A DNA stretch of 64,000 nucleotides from an uncultured Chlorobiaceae bacterium (lineage in GTDB: Bacteria > Bacteroidota > Chlorobiia > Chlorobiales > Chlorobiaceae): assembly GCA_903836465.1 (NCBI GenBank), contig CAILRB010000096.1:1-64000 (forward strand). Reading direction: 5' to 3'. This document shows positions 56,909-64,000 of this stretch, piece by piece. Both the position numbers and the translations under genes were made by a program. The notes under the pieces were generated by a model. The model had not been told where the DNA came from. It did not search any database and was given only the letters and a program-made list of their open reading frames with translations. Position 1 is the stretch's first letter. Every line of letters starts with the position of its first letter.

Positions 56909-57037
56909 AAAAAGTCTCCCTGGGATGTTTTGGTTAATGGTGGTAACGGAATCTGAAATATGGGGAAATATAGGCAGACAGGACGAATCTTCCGCGATTA
57001 TTGACTACGGAGGGGTGCCTTTATGAACTGTCCCTTT

Positions 57038-58594
57038 TCAGAAGCTCCAGAAATCCCTGTCAAGATTGCGATACTGAATGCCTTGGATGAGGTGCTTCAT
57101 GGCAATACGTTCCGAGCTGTCAAGGTCGGCGATGGTACGGCTCACCTTGAGGATTCGATCATGGGCCCGGGCAGAAAGGTTCATGCGGTTCATGGCATCC
57201 ATGAGCTTTTGGGAACATTCCCTGTCGAGCAGGCAATACGATTTGATCTGACGGGAACTCATCTGGGCATTGGTATAAATTTTTGGTGATGCTATGGCGG
57301 AAAACCTGTCCTGCTGGATTTTCCGGGCAGTGATGACACGCTGGCGAATTGTTGCTGAGTTTTCGGCAGTTGATGAGGCGAAAAGGTCGGAATTTTCCAC
57401 TTTAGGCACGTCGATGTGAATATCAATACGGTCAAGCAGCGGGCCTGAAATCTTTGAAAGATAACGCTGAATCTGCTGGGGCGGGGCGGTCAGGTTGCCG
57501 TCACGGTCTTTCAGAGCTCCTGCCGGACTTGGATTCATGGCAGCAATCAGCATGAATCCTGCCGGATATTTTGTGGTCATCGAAATTCTTGAGACGGTGA
57601 CCTCCCGATCTTCAAGGGGCTGGCGGAGCACTTCAAGGGCATTGCGGCTGAATTCCGGCAGTTCGTCGAGAAAGAGAATGCCGTTGTGGGCAAGGCTGAC
57701 CTCTCCTGGTTTGGCTGTTGCTCCGCCTCCGATCAACGCTACATTGCTGGTTGTGTGGTGCGGGCTGCGGAACGGTCGCGTTACCATGAGAGGCCGATCT
57801 TTTTCAAGCAGGCTTGCAACCGAGTAGATTTTTGTGGTTTCAAGCGACTCTTCAAAGCCGAGAGGAGGGAGAATGCCCGGCAACCCTTTTGCCAACATGG
57901 TTTTTCCGCTGCCGGGAGGGCCGATCATTATGACGTTATGTCCTCCTGCCGCAGCAATTTCAAGTGCTTTTTTTGCGGCACCCTGTCCCTTGATATCAGC
58001 AAAATCAACCGGATACTCCTGCTCTCCTTCAAACAACTCTGCGACATTAACCCGCACCGGGTCTGGCATACGGTTTCCTCCCATCAGAGCGACCGTCTCA
58101 TTGAGGCTTTCAACGCCGAAAACCTCAATGCAGGAATTCGAAGCTGAAACAGCGACAGCCGCTTCAGCCGCATTTGCCAACGGCACAATCAGTCGTTTTA
58201 TTTGCTCTTTTCCAGCCATAATTGCTACGGGGAGCGCTCCGCTTATTCTTCTCAGTGAGCCATCAAGCGCAAGTTCTCCCATAATCAGGGTCTCTTCAAA
58301 CCGGTTACTGACAAGATCAAGCGAACCAAGCAGTCCGATGGCAATCGGGAGATCAAATGCCGTTCCTTCCTTTTTTATGTCAGCGGGAGCAAGGTTAACG
58401 GTAATTTTTTTCGGCGGGATAGTAAATCCTGAATTTCTGATTGCCGTCAGTATCCTCTCCCGGCTCTCCCTGATAGCATTATCCGGCAGACCAACCACGG
58501 TAAAGGATGGTATGCCGGCAGTAACATTGATTTCGACCGTAACCTTCATGGCATCAATGCCGATTAGTGCTGCAGCGTTGAGTGTTGAGAGCAT
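57038..58594 (-). CDS. comM: YifB/ComM family Mg-chelatase-like AAA+ ATPase
   Basis: 518 residues: an N-terminal ChlI-like fold (about 1-130, VEINVTAGIPSFTVVGLPDN), an AAA+ core with Walker A IGPPGSGKTMLAKGLPGILP (about 222) and Walker B GILFLDELPEFSRNALEVL (about 305), and a C-terminal helical domain. ComM is a hexameric branch-migration helicase aiding integration of transformed DNA in competent bacteria. It is not a bacteriochlorophyll Mg-chelatase subunit despite the homology, a common misannotation worth avoiding in a phototroph. Confidence 0.92.
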   Translation of the reverse strand: MLSTLNAAALIGIDAMKVTVEINVTAGIPSFTVVGLPDNAIRESRERILTAIRNSGFTIPPKKITVNLAPADIKKEGTAFDLPIAIGLLGSLDLVSNRFEETLIMGELALDGSLRRISGALPVAIMAGKEQIKRLIVPLANAAEAAVAVSASNSCIEVFGVESLNETVALMGGNRMPDPVRVNVAELFEGEQEYPVDFADIKGQGAAKKALEIAAAGGHNVIMIGPPGSGKTMLAKGLPGILPPLGFEESLETTKIYSVASLLEKDRPLMVTRPFRSPHHTTSNVALIGGGATAKPGEVSLAHNGILFLDELPEFSRNALEVLRQPLEDREVTVSRISMTTKYPAGFMLIAAMNPSPAGALKDRDGNLTAPPQQIQRYLSKISGPLLDRIDIHIDVPKVENSDLFASSTAENSATIRQRVITARKIQQDRFSAIASPKIYTNAQMSSRQIKSYCLLDRECSQKLMDAMNRMNLSARAHDRILKVSRTIADLDSSERIAMKHLIQGIQYRNLDRDFWSF

Positions 58595-58710
58595 AGCGGA
58601 TAAACTGGATAATTTCGGTATTTATACGTAAGGTAGGTAAATATTCAGAATACGTAAATATTTCTTTTATTGCCTCTCTTGCGATAAACGGCTCTCTTAT
58701 CCATTGCTTC

Positions 58711-61512
58711 CTATCCTGTGGTCCGCAATCCTCCCGAAATGGCATTGACGGTCAGAAAGAGTTCCATCAGGAGGTTCTCAGCCTCTTCCTGTTTTCCTGA
58801 ATGCTGTAGCTCTCTCCATTGCCGGAGCAGCGTTATTTGTTGCTGGTGAAGCTTATCAAGCCCTTCCCGACGGGAAGTAATAAATTTATTAACATTGAGA
58901 CGCTGAGTTTCAAGGGGCTTGGCAAAAAGCAGATCAATAAGTGTTTTTGTACGGTGGTATTCGGCTTCGATCATACCGAGAATTCGTTCCCGTATGGCGA
59001 TATCACTGACGAGAGAGGCGTATTGGCGCATGATATCCAGATTGGCTGATGCCAGGCTGGTGTCTGCATTGCTGATGATGTAACGAATCGGTGGCCATTC
59101 GTGGCTGCGGGCACGGATCTCCTCAAAGGTTTTCGGAGCGTTTTTTTGCAGATACTCAAGAGCGGAGCCAACTCCGTACCAGCCTGAAATGGAGAAGCGT
59201 GCCTGGTTCCAACTGAACACCCAGGGGATGGCTCGCAGGTCATCAAGGCTTGTTTTGCCGCTTCTTCGAGCAGGTCGGGATCCTATTCTGGTCGATTCTA
59301 TAATATCAATAGGGGTGGCTTCACGGAAAAAAGTGAGAAATCCTTCGGCCTCGATTAACTCACGGTAAGCCCGGTTGCTTTTTTCTGACAGCATGTCCAT
59401 AACCGGTTCGAGCGGGTGTGGCCTGTTTTCGCCATTGTGTTGTCTGATCAGGGCGCCAGCCGCTCCGGCCATGAAGAGCTCAAGATTATAGACGGCGCTG
59501 ATACGGTTGGCATACTTCTGTGCAATAGTTTCGCCCTGCTCGGTAAAGCACATTCCAGCTCTGAACGATCCAAAAGGCTGTGCCTTGATAAAGCGGTGAG
59601 TCGGGCCTGCTCCCCGGCTGATGCTTCCGCCTCTTCCATGAAAAAAGAGGATATCGGTTTCGTGCTCCTTGCCCGCCTTGAGCAATGCTTCCTGGGCGCG
59701 GAAGAGTGTCCAGATACTTGAAAAAATACCGCCATCTTTATTGCTGTCACTGTATCCGATCATGACCTGCTGCACCTTTCTTGCTTTGCCGCTCTTCTTT
59801 TTTCGGAATTCGAGGCTGCGCTGTGTGACGGGGTGGCAGAGAAATTCCTGGAGAATTGCCGGACTTTTTTTCAGGTCATTAATGGTTTCAAAGAGAGGGA
59901 CGACAGGGAGAATGCAGGCGTCGCCCTCATCGGTCGGGGTCATCAAGCCGACTTCCCTGGCAAAAAGATAGACAACGAGAAGGTCGGAGACGTTTCTGGT
60001 CATGCTCACAATAAGGGATCCGAGTCCGCCGGTACCATACTGTTTGCTATGGTTCAGCAAGACCCGGTAGCAGGCAAGTACTGCTTCAGCTTCTGCGCCC
60101 ACAGTCATGTCAGGATGGGTAAATGGCCGGGGTGACTGTAGCTCCTGATCAAGAAAGGCCAGTCTTGCAGCTTCATCCCATTCCAGAAAATCGCCGCCAT
60201 TCATGCCTGCTGCGCTCATGAGCTGAGAGAGTGCAAGTTCGTGAACCTGGCTGTTCTGACGGATATCAAGGGTGCCGAGATGAAACCCGAAGGTCTGCAC
60301 AATCCGGTAAACCGGGGTGACCTGTGTGTCAGCAATATGCTGTGCCCCGACGTCAAGCAGTGATTGTCGCAGGAGCGTGAGATCGTCAAGGAGTTCATCC
60401 GAAGTAACATAGCGAAAAGGTTCATCACTGATACGAATGCTGCCCAATGCATTGGTTTCAAGAGGAAGAGAGGCAATCATCAGGTTCAGAAACTGACGCC
60501 AGGGTTCACGGCGATTTCTTCTGAGTGCTGCAGAGCCTGCATCTCCAAGTTTACTGCTGAGGGTTTCGATACGCCTGGAAAGCAACTCTCCCGGAGACTG
60601 AAGTCTTTCGGAGAGGCTTAATTTTGAGGCAAGTTCCCTGAGATGACGCAACACCAGCTTCAGAGCGTTGCTGCGCATATCGGCCAGGGTCTCTTCTGTT
60701 ACCCCGGCGGTAACCAGTGGATGTCCATCCCTATCACCGCCCACCCAACTGCCAAAACTGAGGTGAGGCAGCATGCGGGGGTTTGAAAGTTTTGTTGTAT
60801 TGAAGCCGCTCTCCTTCCATGCCTGCTGGAGCCGCTTGTCAAGCATGGGCAGAACTTCAGGAAAAATATTGAAGAGATAGTGAATCACATTTCTTCGCTC
60901 ATCAGAGACGTCGGGTTTTTCATAGAGAATCTCGCCTGTTCTCCAAAGCCTTTCCATGACAACTTTAATCTCGTTGCGGATGTCGAGCTGTTCAAGGGGA
61001 GTCCACATCTGGTTTTCCCGTTGAACCAGAAGCAGGTAAAGTTGACGGTGCTGTTCCAGTACTGTTTTTCGTTTGGCTTCGGTCGGATGAGCGGTCAGCA
61101 CTGCTTCTATGGCAACCTCCGGGAGGAGGTTGCAAATCGTTCTTTCTGAAATTCCAAGTTCACGGAAGCGCAGAAGTGTTTTTCCCCAGAGTCCGGTAAG
61201 ATGCGATAACCCATGCTCAGCTTCAAATGCACGACGGTTCTGGGCGGTGGAGTTCTCTTCCGCCATGTTGAGAAGCTGAAAAAAAATGGAAAATGCCTGA
61301 AGAGCGCGCTCGGAATCAGGATAGTGTTCAAGAGGCATACTCGTATTCTGCCAGGGGAGGTGTTCTGCCAGTTCACTTTCGCCAAGGTCGCGGAGTACCT
61401 CCTGAAAACAGAGGAGAAGAAATATGAAATCGCGTTCAGCTTTTTCGAAATCAATAATAGTGCTGGCGGTGGTGATCATGAGAGAAAACGATTCAGGTGA
61501 AAGTTGTTGCAT
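58711..61512 (-). CDS. ppc: Phosphoenolpyruvate carboxylase
   Basis: Carboxylates PEP to oxaloacetate, an anaplerotic and CO2-fixing entry into the reductive TCA cycle. 933 residues with catalytic His in VLTAHPTEAKRKTVLEQ (about 136), SWVGGDRDGHP (about 252), MIGYSDSNKDGG (about 585), FFHGRGGSISRGAGP (about 625) and the C-terminal GGLRTTG that completes the active site. Normal length. Its start is 192 bases from divergent pscC. Confidence 0.97.
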   Translation of the reverse strand: MQQLSPESFSLMITTASTIIDFEKAERDFIFLLLCFQEVLRDLGESELAEHLPWQNTSMPLEHYPDSERALQAFSIFFQLLNMAEENSTAQNRRAFEAEHGLSHLTGLWGKTLLRFRELGISERTICNLLPEVAIEAVLTAHPTEAKRKTVLEQHRQLYLLLVQRENQMWTPLEQLDIRNEIKVVMERLWRTGEILYEKPDVSDERRNVIHYLFNIFPEVLPMLDKRLQQAWKESGFNTTKLSNPRMLPHLSFGSWVGGDRDGHPLVTAGVTEETLADMRSNALKLVLRHLRELASKLSLSERLQSPGELLSRRIETLSSKLGDAGSAALRRNRREPWRQFLNLMIASLPLETNALGSIRISDEPFRYVTSDELLDDLTLLRQSLLDVGAQHIADTQVTPVYRIVQTFGFHLGTLDIRQNSQVHELALSQLMSAAGMNGGDFLEWDEAARLAFLDQELQSPRPFTHPDMTVGAEAEAVLACYRVLLNHSKQYGTGGLGSLIVSMTRNVSDLLVVYLFAREVGLMTPTDEGDACILPVVPLFETINDLKKSPAILQEFLCHPVTQRSLEFRKKKSGKARKVQQVMIGYSDSNKDGGIFSSIWTLFRAQEALLKAGKEHETDILFFHGRGGSISRGAGPTHRFIKAQPFGSFRAGMCFTEQGETIAQKYANRISAVYNLELFMAGAAGALIRQHNGENRPHPLEPVMDMLSEKSNRAYRELIEAEGFLTFFREATPIDIIESTRIGSRPARRSGKTSLDDLRAIPWVFSWNQARFSISGWYGVGSALEYLQKNAPKTFEEIRARSHEWPPIRYIISNADTSLASANLDIMRQYASLVSDIAIRERILGMIEAEYHRTKTLIDLLFAKPLETQRLNVNKFITSRREGLDKLHQQQITLLRQWRELQHSGKQEEAENLLMELFLTVNAISGGLRTTG

Positions 61513-61598
61513 TTTTTTTGCAGTATTCGAAAAAATCCCATGAGTTACAAATGATGTTTTTTCTTGATTGTCAGCGGTTAAGCCAAATCTGTTTTTTT

Positions 61599-61626
61599 AA
61601 ACAAAAGCTTTTTTAAGCTTTCTGTT
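61599..61626. promoter_or_regulatory. Inverted repeat between ppc and pscC
   Basis: AAAGCTT-TTTT-AAGCTTT (61604-61621), extended imperfectly by AAACA / TGTTT, about 80 bases before pscC. A direct repeat GGTTAAGCCA occurs at 61576-61585 and 61671-61680 on either side. Candidate control elements of the divergent promoters. Confidence 0.4.
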
Positions 61627-61704
61627 TGTCGTCTTTACTATTTATGCTTATCTTACTCCATAATCTTTTGGGTTAAGCCACTAACACCTAATTCATTACC
61701 TGTC

Positions 61705-62346
61705 ATGGACAACAAATCAAATGGTAAGCTGCTCGCGTTAGCAGCAGGCGGCGCTGTCTTAATGGGGTCATTGTTTTTCGGGTTGTCATTGTTAACCGGA
61801 TATAAACTTCCGGCCGAAAATATCTCCATATTTGCAAGCCCTTTAGGTTCTTTTGCGGGGTGGATTTCACTGATTCTTTTTGCTTCGCTCACTATTATGG
61901 GACTTGGCAAAATGTCGGCCAGAATCAGTTCAAAGTGGTTTTTAAGTTTTCCGCTCAGTATTATTGCTATTATTGCAGTCATGTTTGCCTCTCTATGGTT
62001 CAGACCTTCAGGCATATTGATGTCAACTACTGGTCGCACGACGATGATGGACGGAAAATACATTCGTTCTGTTGATGAATTGAAAGCCTATCTGGAAAAG
62101 CCCGTTTTATCAGCAAATGTTCCGCTTGCGCCTGCAGGTTTTGACTTTAATGCAGCCAAGGCTCTTTGGGTTGCGAAGTGCAACATCTGTCATACCCAGG
62201 AATCGACGATGGATGCGTTTAGAACCAAGTACAAGAAGACTGGGAAAATCGATGTGATTGTTAATCGTATGCAGGCAACTCCAGGCTCGGGTATTACGCC
62301 CGCAGAAGCGAAGGATATCATGATCTATATGAACCAGAAGCTTTGA
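61705..62346 (+). CDS. pscC: Photosynthetic reaction centre P840 cytochrome c-551 (cz)
   Basis: Electron donor to P840 in the homodimeric green sulfur bacterial reaction centre. 213 residues: three N-terminal membrane helices (about 9-28, 47-66, 77-97), then a periplasmic mono-haem domain with CNICH at about 159-163 and a likely Met ligand in VNRMQATPGSG (about 190). The start MDNKSNGKLLALAAGGAVLM and the region DGKYIRSVDELKAYL agree with recalled Chlorobium PscC, which is about 206 residues. Monocistronic with a strong terminator, as expected for an abundant protein. It fixes the taxonomy of the window. Confidence 0.95.
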   Translation: MDNKSNGKLLALAAGGAVLMGSLFFGLSLLTGYKLPAENISIFASPLGSFAGWISLILFASLTIMGLGKMSARISSKWFLSFPLSIIAIIAVMFASLWFRPSGILMSTTGRTTMMDGKYIRSVDELKAYLEKPVLSANVPLAPAGFDFNAAKALWVAKCNICHTQESTMDAFRTKYKKTGKIDVIVNRMQATPGSGITPAEAKDIMIYMNQKL

Positions 62347-62379
62347 TATAAGCCACCTCTTTTACGTTTCAATGGTAAC

Positions 62380-62414
62380 AAAAAAGCCTCAGAGAAGCAC
62401 TCTGAGGCTTTTTT
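62380..62414. terminator. Terminator between pscC and queF
   Basis: 15-pair stem AAAAAAGCCTCAGAG / CTCTGAGGCTTTTTT with a five-base loop, 33 bases past pscC and ten bases from the convergent queF stop; it can serve both strands. Confidence 0.92.
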
Positions 62415-62423
62415 GTTGACTGT

Positions 62424-62774
62424 TCAAGAGGCCGCGCTATAGCTTACGGTGACGGTTTCCGTTATTCCGCCCCTTGCTTTCCATTCGGTGATGACTGTGA
62501 GTGATCTTGGCTGAAGGAGGCCGACAAGGTCATCAAGAATCCTGTTGGTTATATTTTCATAAAAGATGCCTGCGTTGCGGAACTCAAGAAAATAGTATTT
62601 CAGCGATTTAAGCTCTATGCAGGATTTATCAGGAACATATCGAATGATAATAGTACCAAAATCCGGCAGCCCGGTTATCGGGCAGACTGACGTAAACTCG
62701 GGATTGACGATTTCAATCGTGTAGTTTCTGTCAGGGTAGGTATTGTCGAAAAGTTCCAGAATCTCTTTTTTCAT
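62424..62774 (-). CDS. queF: NADPH-dependent 7-cyano-7-deazaguanine reductase (preQ0 reductase)
   Basis: Reduces preQ0 to preQ1 in queuosine synthesis. 116 residues, the short single-domain (type I) form. The nucleophile Cys lies in FTSVCPITGLPDFG (about 30) and the QueF substrate motif region is ELKSLKYYFLEFRN (about 54). Other queuosine genes are not in the window. Convergent with pscC. Confidence 0.95.
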   Translation of the reverse strand: MKKEILELFDNTYPDRNYTIEIVNPEFTSVCPITGLPDFGTIIIRYVPDKSCIELKSLKYYFLEFRNAGIFYENITNRILDDLVGLLQPRSLTVITEWKARGGITETVTVSYSAAS

Positions 62775-62801
62775 CGTGTGTCGGGGTTGAGTTGTTGTTG
62801 T

Positions 62802-62819
62802 ACCAGGTTTTTACCTGGT
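62802..62819 (-). promoter_or_regulatory. Hairpin in the queF leader region
   Basis: ACCAGGT-AAAA-ACCTGGT on the queF strand: seven pairs with a tetraloop, 28 bases before the queF start. It lacks the loop and tail of a preQ1 riboswitch. It may be an operator palindrome. Confidence 0.4.
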
Positions 62820-62921
62820 TAAAAGTGCTCTTTTCGATGCAAAATAGAAATCCATTGCGATTTTTCGGTAAATTCGATTGACTTTTGTGATGTCATTTCT
62901 TCATGTAACAAGTTGGTAATT

Positions 62922-63620
62922 ATGCTGGTATCCCGTGAAGGGGAGAATTTGGAGCTACCGCTGCTTTATAAAGCGCTGGAGGCCGAGTATGATCTTACTG
63001 AAACGCGCTATACGTTCGGAGGGCATTCGTTCAGTTTTTTAAGTGTGCTCGACAGTTATGCGCTTCTTGACAGGATATCGCCTGAAGAGTTCATCAAAGA
63101 TGAGCAGATGCCCTATTGGGCAGAAATATGGCCGTCAGCGATAACCCTTTCCTCATTTATTGCCGATGAACTGACACTTGAGGGGCAGCGCGTGATTGAG
63201 ATAGGCGCTGGAGTTGGCATGGCTTCGATTGTTGCTGCATGGAAAGGTGCCAGTGTTCTGGCTACCGACTACTCTCTTGAAGCGCTGCGTTTTGCCCGCT
63301 ACAATGGTTTGAAAAACAGGGTGCATGTTATATGTGAGCGCCTCGACTGGCGGCTTGTGCAGTGCGATGAACAATTTGACCTGTTATTTGCGGCTGATGT
63401 GCTTTATGAACGGGTGAATTTGCTGCCAATTGTTACTGCCATCGATAAACTGCTTAAACCGGGCGGCGTAGCATACATTGCTGATCCCCGGAGGAGGCTT
63501 GCCGAGCAGTTTCTTGAGTTGGCTGCGGAAAATAATTTTTCAATAGCTTCATTTCCGAAAAAATATATCGGAGGTTCCAAGGACGTTGCGGTGAATATCT
63601 TTAAAATGACAAGACAATGA
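62922..63620 (+). CDS. Class I SAM-dependent methyltransferase (METTL/Methyltransf_16-like)
   Basis: 232 residues from ATG 62922; TTG 62913 is an alternative. The SAM-binding glycine motif is VIEIGAGVGMASIVAAWKGA (about 90), followed by acidic ATDYSLEAL (about 114) and LLFAADVLYE (about 157). The conserved pre-SAM segment PYWAEIWPSAITLSSFI (about 65) is that of the nicotinamide/lysine methyltransferase-like group (METTL, EFMTKMT/NNMT type), whose bacterial targets are mostly unknown, often proteins. It overlaps the next gene by four bases (ATGA). Confidence 0.82.
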   Translation: MLVSREGENLELPLLYKALEAEYDLTETRYTFGGHSFSFLSVLDSYALLDRISPEEFIKDEQMPYWAEIWPSAITLSSFIADELTLEGQRVIEIGAGVGMASIVAAWKGASVLATDYSLEALRFARYNGLKNRVHVICERLDWRLVQCDEQFDLLFAADVLYERVNLLPIVTAIDKLLKPGGVAYIADPRRRLAEQFLELAAENNFSIASFPKKYIGGSKDVAVNIFKMTRQ

Positions 63621-64000
63621 AGAACAACAAAGGTCAGCTCTCTCAACGCTGGCACTATAATGCAGGTTCTGGAGCGCTTGTCTGGCAACTGATGTTCACG
63701 GAAACCGGTGACCTTATTGGGCAAAAGCGTTTCGCTGCTGAAAGGCAAGCACTCTTTTTTTGTATTGACACTCTGACTGGACAGGTGTTGCTTAATGATT
63801 ATCTTCTGATGGGCCATTTTCCGCCGGATCCTGCAGGTGAAGGCTGGTTTACAGGGCTTGAAACAACCGGTAATAATCTTGGTTACTGTTATGCCTGCAA
63901 GCCGCAAAGCCCTGAGCATAAAGGAATTTGGGCGATTGATTTCAGAACAGGCAGGTTGGTATGGTCTAGACCCGATATTGGTTTTGTTGCTAACTTCAAT
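63617..64000 (+). CDS. Hypothetical protein, DUF4905-like (3'-partial)
   Basis: Opens at ATG 63617, inside the methyltransferase stop (ATGA overlap), and stays open through the right edge, giving at least 128 residues. Visible segments are WHYNAGSGALVWQLMF, FFCIDTLTGQVLLNDYLL, GWFTGLETTGNN and IWAIDFRTGRLVWSRPDIGF. The last resembles a beta-propeller-like repeat (D..TG.LVW), and the whole resembles proteins I recall as DUF4905 of Bacteroidetes/Chlorobi. Function unknown. Translational coupling suggests it works with the methyltransferase. Confidence 0.65.
   Translation, partial: MKNNKGQLSQRWHYNAGSGALVWQLMFTETGDLIGQKRFAAERQALFFCIDTLTGQVLLNDYLLMGHFPPDPAGEGWFTGLETTGNNLGYCYACKPQSPEHKGIWAIDFRTGRLVWSRPDIGFVANFN

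Noticed and set aside
57038-58594. Magnesium chelatase subunit (BchI) for bacteriochlorophyll synthesis
   Set aside because: The N-terminal ChlI-like domain before the AAA+ core and the YifB/ComM motifs identify ComM; BchI lacks this arrangement.
57834-58631. 265-codon open frame antisense to comM
   Set aside because: Runs opposite the full-motif ComM gene, has low-complexity Ser/Pro/Ala content and no recognisable domain; a codon-bias shadow.
62775-62921. preQ1 riboswitch in front of queF
   Set aside because: The hairpin ACCAGGT-AAAA-ACCTGGT has a four-base loop and is not followed by the A-rich tail that pairs back into the loop in preQ1-I aptamers.
1-64000. CRISPR array, insertion sequence, prophage, integron, toxin-antitoxin or defence island
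   Set aside because: No regularly spaced repeats, transposase, integrase, phage structural, restriction or toxin-like products were seen; nearly all genes are recognisable housekeeping genes.

Overview
The window is a dense, ordinary stretch of chromosome from a green sulfur bacterium (Chlorobiaceae, most like Chlorobium/Pelodictyon). The strongest evidence is pscC near the right end. It encodes the three-helix, single-haem cytochrome c-551/cz of the P840 reaction centre, which is specific to this group. Supporting signs are an LpxC-FabZ fusion of the kind found in Bacteroidetes/Chlorobi, and PEP carboxylase, pyruvate phosphate dikinase and acetyl-CoA synthetase in the same region, which fit a reductive-TCA autotroph that also assimilates acetate. 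I see no insertion sequence, prophage, CRISPR array or island.

Layout, left to right. 1-8.4 kb: end of an ATP synthase operon (atpA cut by the left edge, atpG, terminator), then thrA, cinA and mutL. 8.5-16.3 kb: a TraF-like outer-membrane protein, tRNA-Arg(CCT), mtgA, a 52-residue rubredoxin, recQ-ydcF, a NusG/UpxY-type antiterminator and an MFS transporter. 16.4-24.8 kb: uvrA, a 54-residue four-cysteine protein, ppdK, an orphan ABC permease, elbB and an isochorismatase-fold hydrolase. 24.9-31.4 kb: lpxK with a DUF374 acyltransferase, then purD, a JAMM protease, the N-terminal half of carB, and trpC converging on rpe. 30.8-38.5 kb: a minus-strand run pheA-polA-M23 peptidase-DUF2795-D15 outer-membrane protein-rpe. 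38.6-44 kb: yebC-ruvC, pgsA, lpxC/fabZ, suhB and tspO. 44-52.7 kb: acsA, leuS, pnp, panC and rsmI, all on the minus strand. 52.8-64 kb: an orphan oligopeptide-type ABC ATPase overlapping sppA, a DcaP-like porin, comM, ppc, pscC, queF, a methyltransferase and a protein cut by the right edge.

Functional themes: envelope building (lpxC/fabZ, lpxK, DUF374, mtgA, M23, D15 protein, porin, pgsA, sppA), DNA repair and recombination (mutL, recQ, uvrA, polA, ruvC, comM), amino-acid, purine and pyrimidine synthesis (thrA, trpC, pheA, purD, carB), central carbon metabolism (ppdK, ppc, acsA, rpe) and energy conversion (ATP synthase, pscC).

I did not find a convincing new multi-gene system. The items most worth a second look are the half-length CarB, the orphan UpxY-like antiterminator next to a transporter, the two very small Cys-rich proteins, the 34-nt palindrome abutting purD, and several strong intergenic hairpins and a repeated TTGTTGACAA motif. 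Functions come from recognisable motifs and recalled family knowledge; no database search was possible.
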